A stretch of 64,000 nucleotides of DNA from contig JAODTK010005797.1 of the NCBI GenBank assembly GCA_026419785.1, forward strand, positions 241,001-305,000, in the 5' to 3' direction. The translations under genes and the position numbers were made by a program. This document shows, one piece after another, positions 24,300-35,800 of this stretch (positions are counted from its first letter, which is position 1; each line of letters begins with the position of its first letter). Origin of the DNA: Sclerodactyla briareus. Lineage: Eukaryota > Echinodermata > Holothuroidea > Dendrochirotida > Sclerodactylidae. The notes under the pieces were generated by a model that was not told the origin of the DNA, made no database searches, and saw nothing but the letters and a program-made list of their open reading frames with translations.

Positions 24300-26190
24300 A
24301 GCTCAGATAGGCGACATAACTTCGACCAAATTTCCTATCTTTATACCAACCAACTAATAGGTTCCTGTACCCTGGTAAAAGCTACACAATAAATTTCCAG
24401 GTTTTCAAGACTTGAACGCTGGTACCTTAGCTGACCTCCGACCTGACCCCAAAACAATAGGTTCATGTACCATATGGGAAATACCCAAACCCAGTATGAG
24501 CCCATTCACCCCGCCCTTTACCAAAAACAATGGGTTCCTGTACTCCCCATAAGAAGATACACACCTAATTGTTCAACCTGATCAGACCTCAAGATGACCT
24601 CTGACCTGCCTCAAAAGCAATAGTGTTTCATGTACTCATCATGGGGACCCCACCTACCAAGTATAGCTTCATCCATCCGGGTGGGGCGAAGTTATCGGGT
24701 TTACAAGCCACAATTGGCCAAATATCAAGTTTTCACAATTTTCTATTTCGTACTGAAATTCACCCAGACCCGAACAGAAACCTAGGGTCCTGTACCCCCA
24801 TAAGAAAGCTATACACCTGATTTCAACTTGACTCACCACCATTCTGGACTTATCGTGCTTTCAAGGTTTTTCAGACTTGACCTCATTTGGGTTACTAGGT
24901 TTCATGTTCACTCATCGGGGAACCACACCATCCCAAGTAGGGCTTCATTCCATCAGTTGTGGGGTTCGATTTAGTACTTCGTTTGTTTTACTTACTACCC
25001 CATATTTGTGGCCAAATAATATTGTGATTTTCCACAATTTTCTCTCACTGTTAATCCTCGCCGGCTGAAATTCATCCGATCCCCTGACCTGAACCGTCAA
25101 GCAACACTAGTGAGTTCTTCACACTGTACGCACCCATAAATAGCTTCGACTCGCAGCACTAGTCTTACTGTTTTCTTTCCTACCTTGATTTCAGACCCAC
25201 ATCTCAATCGGGACTTATCGTTGTCTCTCACCTGATTTTTTTTTTCTTTTTTGTCAGAGACTTTGACCTCGGTGGTGCTCCTACCTCCGCTCTATCTTCG
25301 ACTCTGACCCGGACCCACCAAACAAGAGGGTTCATGTACCTCATCATGGGGAACACACATCCAGTACAGCGTTCATCCATCTGGTGGGGTCGAGCTTTAT
25401 CGTGGGCGGGCTTTTGCTACCGCTAACCGTCCCGCGTGCATTGGCCAAAATATCATTTCACAAATTTTTCCGATTTTTCGAACAAAATGCACGCCCGACC
25501 TGAACCAAACCTAGGTGCCTGACTCCTCATAAGAAATCTTTACACCTACTTTCAACTTGATCATACCAACCCATCTGGACTTATCGCTTTTACAGGTTTT
25601 CAGAGTACTTGACATCTGGTGACCTCGATGACCTCTGACCCGACCCCAAACATTAGGGTTCTACTCCTCTGGAGGAACACGCCTACCAAGTATGAGCTTC
25701 ATCCTCTGGTGGGTCGAGTTATCGGTTTACACCACCAAATTGTCCAAATCATTCAAATGTCACATTGTTCTATTTTTCTATCAAAATTTCCTCCTGACCT
25801 GAACCAAAAAACAAATAGGGTTTCCTAGTACTCCCCAGAGAAAGCTATACCCCGACATTTCTAATGTGATCATACCACCATGACTGGTGGACTTATGCTT
25901 TTACCAAGGTTTCATACTTTGCACCTCTGGTTATACCTCAGATGCCCTCTGCCTTGCCCCCAAAAACAATAGGGGTTCATGTTTTCTTTTTTAAACTCCA
26001 TTGGGTACACACATACCAAGTATGACCTGACCTACCCAGACCTGATCAGTTATATTGTTCACAAGCTGGGATCACACACACACATACACACACCAACGCA
26101 CACACCACACACCACACACCACCACACAGCACCACTACACACCAAAGCAACGTGCCTGTCATAATTCTCTGACTTCGTCAAGGAATCAAC
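24300..26190 (+). repeat. Repeat A, longest copy, internally repetitive
   Basis: About 1.9 kb made of diverged internal units of roughly 150-250 bp. Each has AACAATAGGGTTCATGTACT, CATCATGGGGAACACAC, AAGTATGAGCTTCATCCATC and, in alternating units, CCCATAAGAAAGCTACACAC. It ends in a CA-rich tract and a hairpin (26,164-26,187). No protein-coding capacity is seen. Small indels between units are very frequent. Confidence 0.75.
26071..26150 (+). repeat. CA-type microsatellite at the end of repeat A
   Basis: An imperfect (CA)n/CACCACA tract directly before the terminal hairpin of repeat A. A purer (CA)n tract occupies the equivalent place at about 39,265-39,284. Confidence 0.9.
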
Positions 26191-26389
26191 AAAATGCCTT
26201 AAATTTACTTCTGGGTTGTTCTTAATTATCACTGAAGAAGGGTTCTCCTCCATCCTATCGTTACTAAGACTGCTTCACCAGCTTGGTGTGTCATTCCTGC
26301 ATTGACTTGGTCCAAACCGAATCCTGAGGTGAGGGGGTTGAGACGACGGGGGTGTCCTACCACCTTCGGGATCTGTGATTTTTTTTATT

Positions 26390-28200
26390 AGCTCACACCA
26401 GCTATGCTGGTTGAGCTATTGTTGATGCCCATGTCATTCTATCATCACCTATCTATCATCCACTATCCAGTCTGTAACCTTGCTTTTGGGCCCTACATGT
26501 TTCCTGTTTTGATGACTCGACCAGACTTGAGTCACAATGGTCATTGACTGATGGGTCACCGTTTGACCACCTAAAGGTCACTGCAAAACGCTACTTTCTC
26601 CTACAAATTTTGTTGCAACAGTGCTGATGTTCGTCATATTGATGGTCTATCAGCTGTACGCCTCGGGGTGTTCAGGAATTTTTGATCCAATGTCCACTTG
26701 GGGCCCGAGGCCCATTTTTAATTCATACAATGTACTTGAGATACATCTCCTCCCACAACTTCAATGGTTTTCCTTCAAGTTCATGTCATGTTCCTTGATA
26801 AAGGGCCCATTGGGTGGCAGAATGTTGGGGCCCAGGGCCAGTTTTGGGCCAAAGGCGCATGTATGTGAATACTGCAAAATCTGTATTATCCTTCAAATTT
26901 TAGTTGCACAGTGTTGATGCTCAGTCATAATGATGGGTCTGATAGACGTTCCAAAGTTCGACTCGGGCCCCGAGGGCCCAGTTATATGATTTTCACAGAC
27001 AACTGGGAGGGTGCTTAATGCCCCCCCCCCCCCCCCACAAGCTTCCCTTGATTTCTTCAAGGTTCCATGTATAGTCCCTTGGTAGATGGGCCATGGTTGA
27101 TGTTCAAGAATTGGGGCCTAGGCCCATTATATGAAATACTGTTATATCGTGTATCTCCTACAATCTAGTGCACATGCTGATGTTCGGTCATAAGATGGCC
27201 GGATAGCTGTACCTTCAGGGTGCCCAGGGGAATTTAACTCGATCCTAGTTGGTCCTGAGGGCCCCCTATGTGGGTTATGTCAAAATGCTTCTCCTCTTAC
27301 TGTTTTGGGCACATACTGATAATTCGTCATAATATGGGATGGTCTGTCGAACGCATACTTTGGGTGTTCAATTTTTTATTCCAAGGTCCGCACTTGTGCC
27401 GAGGCCCTTCTAGGAAAATTCACACAATGGTACTTGAAATGCATTCCTTCCACAAGTACCTCTGATTTTCTTTAAATTTACATTGTAATGCGCCCTCGGT
27501 TTCGTGTCTATCGGGGGTGTTTGCAAACTTCTGGCTGAAGGCCAATGTGGCCTAAGGCCCATCATTTAATCAGGCGAAATGCGTCACAAATTTTGATGCA
27601 CAACTCAGTGCTGATGTTCGGTCATAATGGTCTAGTAGCCGTACTTTCAGTTTCTCGGATTTTGGACTTGGGTGCCCAGTTTGGTGCCCCCAGTGCCCAT
27701 CAGTGCAATCAAGCGAAATGTTTCGCCTCCTGCTCTGATCTCTATCATAATGATGAAATAGTCAACCTATGGGCTTTCAATGATCCAAGTCCACTTGGGG
27801 CCCTACGGCCGATCTACTCTATCCCGTGTTCAACAAATGCAATTTTGACTCCCACACAGTCACGGATGTCAACCAAACTTTGACCAATTGTTATTGCCCA
27901 TGAGACATTTGGTTCGGAAGGTCAGGTCAAAGGTCCAAGGGGCAATTAGGCCACTAGCTATAATTTCAAAATGTATCTCCTCCTAACGAGTACATTCAAT
28001 TTTTTCGTCATAATGTTCTTTTGGAAGTGCTCTCTTCAGCTTGTTTGCAGATTTTGGATGCAAACATCATATGGTATTTGTAGCCGCATGGCCGAGGCAC
28101 GAGACATGACCTACGCCCGTAACGCCACCACATGACTCGGATGCTGAAGGTGCAGCAGGGCCGTTTTGCAAAATTCCCAGGCTCCTACACTAAAAATAAT
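26390..28200 (+). repeat. Repeat B, with 5' hairpin and six internal units
   Basis: It begins with a near-perfect hairpin, AGCTCACACCAGC, TAT, GCTGGTTGAGCT (26,390-26,417), followed by GATGCCCATGTCATTCTATC. Internal units recur at about 26,618, 26,909, 27,170, 27,308, 27,595 and 27,727. Each is built around TGCTGATGTTCGGTCATAAT, then TTCAGG, then a CCACTTGGGGCCCGAGGGCC block. Further copies lie at 32,884-34,260 and, starting at the hairpin, at 40,033-40,850. It has no coding capacity and is probably the non-coding part of a non-autonomous DNA transposon. The superfamily is not determined. Confidence 0.7.
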
Positions 28201-28479
28201 GAAGATATGGGTAAACACAACACACATCCCTGTTGCACTGTGGCCCCATTAACAAAAACAGCCAACGAATAAATATGTTTACCTAATCATTAATAAATTA
28301 GAGAAAAAAAAACTAAAGATGGTTGTGTCATGACGTAAAATCATCATAGCTCATCAGATTAAACAACACAGATCGCAATAGGGCACCAAGCTGGCCACGA
28401 TATAGGCTAAACACTTTCGGGTAATACTTAGTAAAATAACATATCAGCTATAGATACTTCTACTCCTATTGGTAAAACA

Positions 28480-29331
28480 AGTCCATGCAATGGTTAGAGG
28501 CTAGCTCCCATCCCGATACAACTGCTATGGCCCATCAGTTTGCATCACTAGTGAGCGTCGGACTGCAACCCAATCCACCAGCCCTCACGGAGCAGTCCCC
28601 ACTCCCAATCTTCCCCAGCGTGCCGGCCAATATCTATGCACAACTGCGTTAGACGGGGTACGCCCGGTTTGACCCATCTAATACTTCCCACCTGATCGGG
28701 GACGCCTGCTGCCGCGCGGTGACCATGCCAGCCAATGGACATCAGCCTTATTTTTTCCAGGACCACTTAGGAATTAGGAAGAATTTCTAATTCACGTCTC
28801 CTCTCCATTCCCAATGAGTAAAAAACGAAATACAAACGTGTGTCTGTGTCTTTGACAGCTGAGAGTGTCCGAGTGAATGGTCTAAATCTTATTATACGCA
28901 TTGCAGCTAGGAAGGCCATGTGTGTCAAAGCGCAAATAGATATCCCCCCTCAAATTTCCACAACTATGCAGTACCCTCTCCAACATTATCAGCAATCTCA
29001 CAAAACTGAGTCTTGTGGTGTAATTGGAAGTATGTTCAGTCGTATGTTATACTTACAGTGTATCTGCTTTAGTTCTGCACAGTGGTGTGTTCTTGCTGCA
29101 ACGGTTGTGGGTGAGTGGGGCCCTAGGCGATCTGCTGACCGAACGGGTTAGGTAGCTCCCTGTACAATGGATTTTTTGGCCGCTGGTGCCACTGCGTTGA
29201 GAGTGCGCATTGCGCTGCGGAACTATATTTCATATAGCTTGAGCCCATGCTTACAACCCCTTCCCTCTTTAACTCCCTCCTATTCCACCCTTTCCCTACT
29301 TCCCCATTCCACATTCATTCCCCCGTTCTTC
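28480..29331 (+). other. Block between repeat B and gypsy gag; leader and possible LTR
   Basis: A block conserved between the two duplication units (counterpart about 34,550-35,370). It should contain the gypsy 5' LTR and leader, but I find no stretch here that matches the putative 3' LTR start at 44,383. Either the 5' LTR is missing or the duplication units join different elements. No gene is supported. Confidence 0.35.
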
Positions 29332-32251
29332 ATGGCTGATTTTTCTGAGAGGCTGCAGGATTCCCTGCACAACACACCAGACCCTGGAAGACCTTCCAAC
29401 TCCACACAAACTCCCTAAGGATGGGTGCCCGCCACATAAGCGCTGCGCACTTCTCAGGTAATCCCGCTCCCCAATGGAGAAACTGCCCTTGTCTTTCTCA
29501 TCTGGGTACAGCACGCTCGCCAGCTCGTTAGGAACCTGGTCTGAAGGAGGAGGAGGAGCGCAAGGCAGGCTTGCCGACGGCCTTGCACCCCCAGCGCTCA
29601 CAGACTACCGTAAGGCAGTTCAGGCCTTAGGCTCCTCTGCAAGGCAGGCGACTTGCTCGACACTCAGCAGGCTTATGCATCGCCTGTGAAGGCAAATTAT
29701 ACTGTCTTTTTCAGGAGACGTACCAGGATGTCGTCTGGAGGAGGCCTGACCAGGCTATTCATTTCGGTGGGTCCCAGCGTCCGAGCAGACCATAGGAGGC
29801 TCGACCAATTCATCATAGGCTGCATCCACAGCGAGAGCCTGGTGGCCACACTGCAGCTGAGGCAAGCGTCGTGCATCGCCCCCGGGATGGTGAAGCTACT
29901 CCAGAGAGTACGGCTGGGAGATGCGGCAGAGAGCGGTCCCGGGCGGCGCCAGATCAATTTGGCCAGTAGACGAGCCCACAGCAGTCAGCGATCCCAGGAT
30001 GGGGTAAGTCCAACCCGAGGCGATGGGTGGAGCCAGCTTAGCGCACAGGTGCAAACCCTCAAGCACCCCATCAACCAGCCCCCAACCTGTCCCTCTCCCC
30101 ATCCACCCAAGCAGAGATGCCTGAGTGGTGCTGGACCTCAGGCCACGATTGAGGAGCTAGAGGAGCAGTAACCACTGCCGCAAGGAGGGCGTCCAGCCCC
30201 AAGGGTTTCTGTCCCACCTAGAAAGGGGTATTATGCTACAACTTGGAAGAAGGGTCACATGTTCCGTGACTGCCGTAACCCCACAAATCTGTGCAGGTCC
30301 CGCGCACCTGCTGCACTTTTCCAGGGAAACGACGGAGTCAACCCCCAAGGAAGCGGGTCCGTTCCCTCAGCATAGTGGGCCCACAATTCCTGCCAGGGCC
30401 CCCTAGTGTAGGTAACCATATGGGCTGGTAGGGGAGTCCCATATCACGACGTCATACTGGATGTGGTCAGTGCAAGGCCCTCCTAGACAACTGGGTCACA
30501 CGTGACTTGTGTCTCCCACCACTTCTACCGTTCCCCCTTGTCACCTAGAACATTGGTGCCCCCTGATGCGCTAGACCTGTCCGGCAAGGATGTTAAAGGT
30601 GCCATCCTGGGGTACATATCGTTGACCCTCACCCCACTAGCAGATAAGCAGTGAGTCGGAAGAAGGTAGGACTCTTGCACCTTGTCCTCGCAGTACTGTA
30701 GTAGTGTGATACCCCTTTAGTGATCGGAACCACACTAGGCGGCTACAGGTCTTCCTGAGGACTGTAGGCGCATGGTGTGGTAGGAAGTTTGTAAGGGTTA
30801 GATCTTGATTGCTTGGGCTGCTGCTTACCAATTGGCTGCCGCGCAACACAATTGTGGCAAGACTGGCCTGTTGGTAAGCCCCTAAATCACCCATCACACA
30901 TCTTACCGACCCGACGCACCTACAGAGGCCCTTGTACCAGCCCAACCGGCGGTAGAGAGCCTTGTCTTATGGAACAACCACAAGTTGCAAAGTAGTGCTG
31001 TGGTTGAGCCAGTTACAACCTCTCTTCCCGCCCAAGGCCCCTTCCCTGCCGGTGAGTGCCACCACAATTCCGTAGACATGCATTTGCAGGAAGGTAAGGC
31101 CATTGGTCCGCTTTTTTGCCTCAGCATGTGCAGCCAATGGGGTCACACAATCCTACCCAGGTCACGAGTAGCACTGTCACCACCGACAATTACCCTAGTG
31201 TGCTTCAGCACATCAGCTTGCCAGGTTCGCCTGCTCCCGCTGATGTGGCAGAGCGTATAGCCAGGTCCTTCAAGCACAGTGATGTGTTTTCGACAGATGA
31301 CATCTGGATAGTGGCCGAACCCTCTGAGTAACACCACATCAAACGACTGAGGACACCCCTTTAGGCAAAGAAGCCAACCAGCATGTCCCCAGCAGGCCTT
31401 TCAAAGATCACCTGACACATCCCGGAGTCTCCTGAGGGAATCATACGGGAGTCGTCTAGTCCCTATCCTCGCCCATTGTACTGTTCCGAAAGAAGAATGG
31501 CGACCTTCGTCTGACGGTGGACCGCCTGCTCAATTCTAGACCGTCAAGACCAGTATAATATCCCAAGATAGAACACTTCCCACTCCCTATCTGTTCTCTG
31601 TCTGGTTCTCCTCCCTTGATCTCAACTCGCGCTCTTACCAGATCGATGGCTGAGGTAGACAAAGCAAAGACTGATTCTGGTACCCCCTGGGTTTTACGAG
31701 CTTTAAATCGCATGCCCCAAAGTCATTTGTAATGCGCCTGCACTTTCCAGAGACTGATGGAGAAAATGTCTGGTCCAATGGCCTTTACTGTGTTCTGCCT
31801 ACCTTGCTGACCTTCTGGTTTTCTCTCATACTTTAGAGATCATGAGCTCAAACTGTATAATGTACTGGTGCCTAAGGAATATGGGTTAAAGTTTGAACCC
31901 GGACAAGTGTCTTTCCTACAGCCATCAGTAAAGTGCCTTGGCCATGCTCTTCTGCAGATGGGTTCAAGACATATCCTGATAAGGTATCGGCAGTGAAGAC
32001 TGGCCAGCCCCTAAGAATGTGAGAGCAGCTGAATTCATTTCCTGTGCTTCGCAGGCTACTATGACGTTTCATATAACATTATAGTAAGGTTGCAAGCCCT
32101 TGCATGCTTAGCCACTCGTAAGAGACCTGTACGTAAGCGGAGAGTAACTCAGTTGGCGGGGATGGCGACAACAAGCAGGTAAGCGACCTTCACCAGACAC
32201 GCCCTTTGGGGACAATGGACCGAGAGTTGCCAGCCTGCATTTGACGGCCTT
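29332..32251 (+). pseudogene. Ty3/gypsy gag-pol, 5' part, copy 1
   Basis: A gag start (MADFSERLQDSL) at 29,332 is preceded by pyrimidine-rich leader. Around 30,230-30,290 a CCHC zinc-knuckle remnant reads KGHMFRDCRNP in one frame. Reverse transcriptase motifs follow from about 31,450 in shifting frames: KNGDLRLTVD-type, QYNIP, a GFYEFNRMPQG-type region near 31,690, and the catalytic box at 31,800-31,811. That box reads Y-L-A-D instead of Y-x-D-D, so the first catalytic aspartate is lost. Pol is cut at about 32,251 by the hAT-like insertion. Many one- and two-base shifts break every frame. No matching 5' LTR was identified. Such an element copies itself through an RNA intermediate when intact; this copy cannot. 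Confidence 0.72.
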
Positions 32252-32883
32252 CATGGCTTAGCCAGATGGGGGGCAAGGGGTCAGAGTGCCCCCCCCCAAA
32301 ATTTTTGGGGACCAGTGGAATCGGAAAAAAAATAGGAGTTTTTTATTTTTTTGGTGAGTGGGGATTGGGGTCGGAGGGCAATATATCATAATCCACTTAA
32401 GCATATATCATATTCACACTTTTGAGACCTGTAACATAACAAAACTATAACTGGAATGAACAGAATTCCTTGACGGTTTCTGTCACCTACAGCCGACCAC
32501 AACCAATGGGAGATTGTAACCAGCTCATCTGGCAACCATGTCCTGACAACGTCCTATCTTTTCCCAACAACTAGTAGGTCCTGTCCCTTGGTAAGAAAGC
32601 TACACACTAAATTTCAAGGTTTCAGACTTTGAACTCTGGTACCTTGCAGATGACCTCTGTCCTTACCCCAAAACAATAGGGTTCATGGACTCATCATGGG
32701 CAACATACCAACCAAGTATGAGCTTCATCCATCCGAGGGGTCGATTTTCATTTCTTACAAGCCAAAATTGGCCAAAAATATTGCTTCTTCACCGGATACA
32801 CCCCAACTTTTTCTTTTGTACTTTTGGGGCAAAACCTTTCACCCCGACCTAGTACAAAAACACTAGGTCCTGTTTCTCTACCC

Positions 32884-35800
32884 CATGCAAAATCTGTATA
32901 TCCTTCAAATTTTAGTTGCACAGTGTTGAGCTTCAGTCATAATGATGGTCTGATAGACGTTCCAAAGTTCGTCGGGCCCAGAGGGCCAATTTTTGAGGGT
33001 TCACACAATGGAGGTCGCTTGAAAATGCCCCCCCCCCAACACGCTTCAATTGATTTTCTCAAGGTTCAATGGATGTAATAGTCCTTTGGTTAGATGGGCC
33101 ATGGTGAGGTCAAGAAAATTGGGCCGTAGGGCCCATTATATAAATACTGTTAATCTATTTCTCCTACAAATTCTAGTTGCACCATGCTGATGTTCGGTCC
33201 ATAATGATGGCCTGAGAGCTGTACATTCAGGGTCCAGGGATTTGAACTCGTAGGCCTAAGTGTGGGCCTGAGGGCCCACTATGTGGGTTTATGCAAAAAT
33301 GCTTCTCCTCTTACATGTTTTGGGGACCACAGTCCTGATATTCGGTCATGAATGATGGGAATGGTCGTCTACCAGTCATAACTTTGGGGGTTGTTCAGGA
33401 TTTTTATCAAGGTCGCAACTTGGGGCCCGAAGGGGCCATTCTATTGAAACTGAACCAATGGTACTTGAAATGCATTCTTCCCCACAAAGTACCTATTGAT
33501 TCTTTAACGCTAATGTAATGATCCGTCGGTAGGGTCTATCGGGGGGTGTGTTGTTTTTTTTGGGGGAGCGGGTTGTTTGAAAACTGTCTGGTGAAGGCCC
33601 CATGGGGCCATAAGGGCCCATCATTTAATCATGCGAAATGCTTCTAAATTGATGCACAACTCAGTGCTGAGTTCGGTCATAATGTCTAGTACCCCTACCT
33701 TACGGGTTATCAGGAATTTGGACTTGGCCCCGTTTGGCCCCAGTGACTACGTGCAATCAAGCGAAATGTTTCTCCTCCTGCAGTGCTGATGCTCTATCAT
33801 AATGATGAAATATAGTCATACCTATGGGCTTTTCAAAGTCCAAGGTCCCACTTGGGCCCTACGGCATATTTCTACGCTATCAAGTGTGTCAACAACATGC
33901 AAATTTGACCCCCACACAGTCACGGATGCGACCCAAATTTGAAAAATTGTTAATTTGACCCATGAGACATGTTGATTCGTGAAGGTCAGGTCAAAGGTCA
34001 AAGGGCAATATAGGCCACTATCTGATAAAATTTAAAAAAGTATCTCCTCCTACGAAGTAATTCAATTTTTGCGTCATAATGTCTGTTGGAGTGACTCTCT
34101 TCAGCTTGTTGAAGATTTTGGATGCAACATCATATGTATGTAGCCGCATGTCGAGGCACAAGAATGAACCTACGCGGTAACGCCACCACATGACACAGAT
34201 GGTCAAGGGCATCGGGGGCCGTTTTGCAATTCAGCCTCCTACACTAAAAGATATGGAAGATATGGAGGTAAACAAAAAAACTCAATGTTGCACTGTGGCA
34301 ACATGAGACCAAAAGACAAACGAATAATATGTTGATACTAATCATTAAAATAAAAATTTAGAGTAAAAAACCACTAAGATGGGTGTTGTAGTCAGAGTAA
34401 AATCATCATAGCTAATCAATTACTAAACAAAAAACCTATCAGCAAGAGGGCCCAAGCTAAGGGCACGATATAGGCTAAACAATTCTCGGGTGGTAATTAC
34501 TTAGTAAAATAACAGATAGCTAGAGATACTCCTAAATGGTAAAACAATCCAGGACAATGGTTAGAGGCTAGCATCCCATCCGGAGACAAACCTGCGTATG
34601 GCCAGCAGTTGTTGCATCACTAGTGAGGCGTCGACTGCACCCAATCCACCAGCCATCACGGAGCAGGTCCCACTCCCAAGTCCCGAAGCGTGCCGGCCCA
34701 TCTCTATGCACATACCTGCGGTAACGAGGGTAGCGGTGACCAACAGATCGCATCCCACCGGTATCATCCCAGCCAAGGGAAACATAGCCTTTCCAAGGGA
34801 GTCCCAAATATGAGGGACCTAATTAGGAATTAGAAGAATTTCTAAGTCAAGTCTCCCTCCAGGTCCAATGAGTGAAAAAAGTGTGGGTCTTGACAGCGAG
34901 AGGTATGACGGAATGGTCTAAATTATATACGCATTGCAGCTAGGAAGGCGCCGTGAAGTCCAAGCAGCAATAGATGCCAAAAGTTACAACAACTATGCAG
35001 TTAACGTCTCCAAACAGTTATCAGCAATCAACAACAAAACTGAGTCTTGGGTTGATTGGGAGGAAGTAATGTTAAGTGCGTATGTTAGGTAGTTGTATCT
35101 GCTGTAGTTCTGCACAGGTGTGTGTTCTTGCTGCCAATGGTTGTGGGTGAAGTGGTGCAACCTGGGGATCTGCTACCGAGCTGATGGTGAGGTGAGTCCC
35201 TGACAGGATTTGGCCGCTGGGGGTCACAGAGGTGAGAGGTGCGCATGCGCTGCGTGAACTATATTCAGATACATTGAGACACATAGCTTACTAACAGCTT
35301 TCCCTTTTTAACTCCCTCTATTCCACCCTTTCCCTACTTTCCCCATTCCACATTCATTCCCCCGTTCCTCATGGCTGATTTTTATGAAGGATGCAGGAGT
35401 TCTGCAGCAACACAACAAGACCCTGGAAGACATTCCACAAACTCCACAACAAACACCCTACCTAAGGGCTGGTGCACGCAACTAGAGCGGGGGCTCTGCG
35501 CACCTCTCAGGTAAGTTCCCCCATCACCCAATGGATGCACTCCCCTTTCTCAGATGGGTTACGCACGTAGCAGTCGTTGAGGAAAATGCGTTGAGCCGAG
35601 GGGAGGAGCGCAGGCAATGCTTGCCGAAAGGCCTTGACACCCAGCGCTCACAGTCTACCGTAAGGCATGTAGGCCGTAGGATCTCTCAAGGGCAGGGGCT
35701 GCTCGAACCAGCTCAGCAAGGCTTATGCATTGCCTGTGAAGGCGAAGATTAGAATTTACTGTCTTTTTTCAGCAGGGAGACGTAACCAGGAGCGGCGGCT

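Larger units (their letters stand above)
26868..32883 (+). repeat. Tandem duplication, unit 1 (about 6.0 kb)
   Basis: Runs from inside repeat B (TGCAAAATCTGTATTATCC) through a 28,480-28,830 block, the 5' half of a gypsy element and the left end of a hAT-like insertion, into repeat A. At 32,883/32,884 the sequence jumps from repeat A back to the repeat B word, and the whole order repeats to about 39,060. Unit-to-unit differences are mostly short indels. Confidence 0.8.

Noticed and set aside
26071..26150. CRISPR-like or regulatory array at the CA tract
   Set aside because: It is a plain microsatellite at the end of repeat A with no spacer structure.
28548..28766. Minus-strand frame with WEWGLLREGWWIGL, similar in unit 2
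   Set aside because: Similarity between the units reflects the DNA duplication; the frame is not kept between copies and has no family match.
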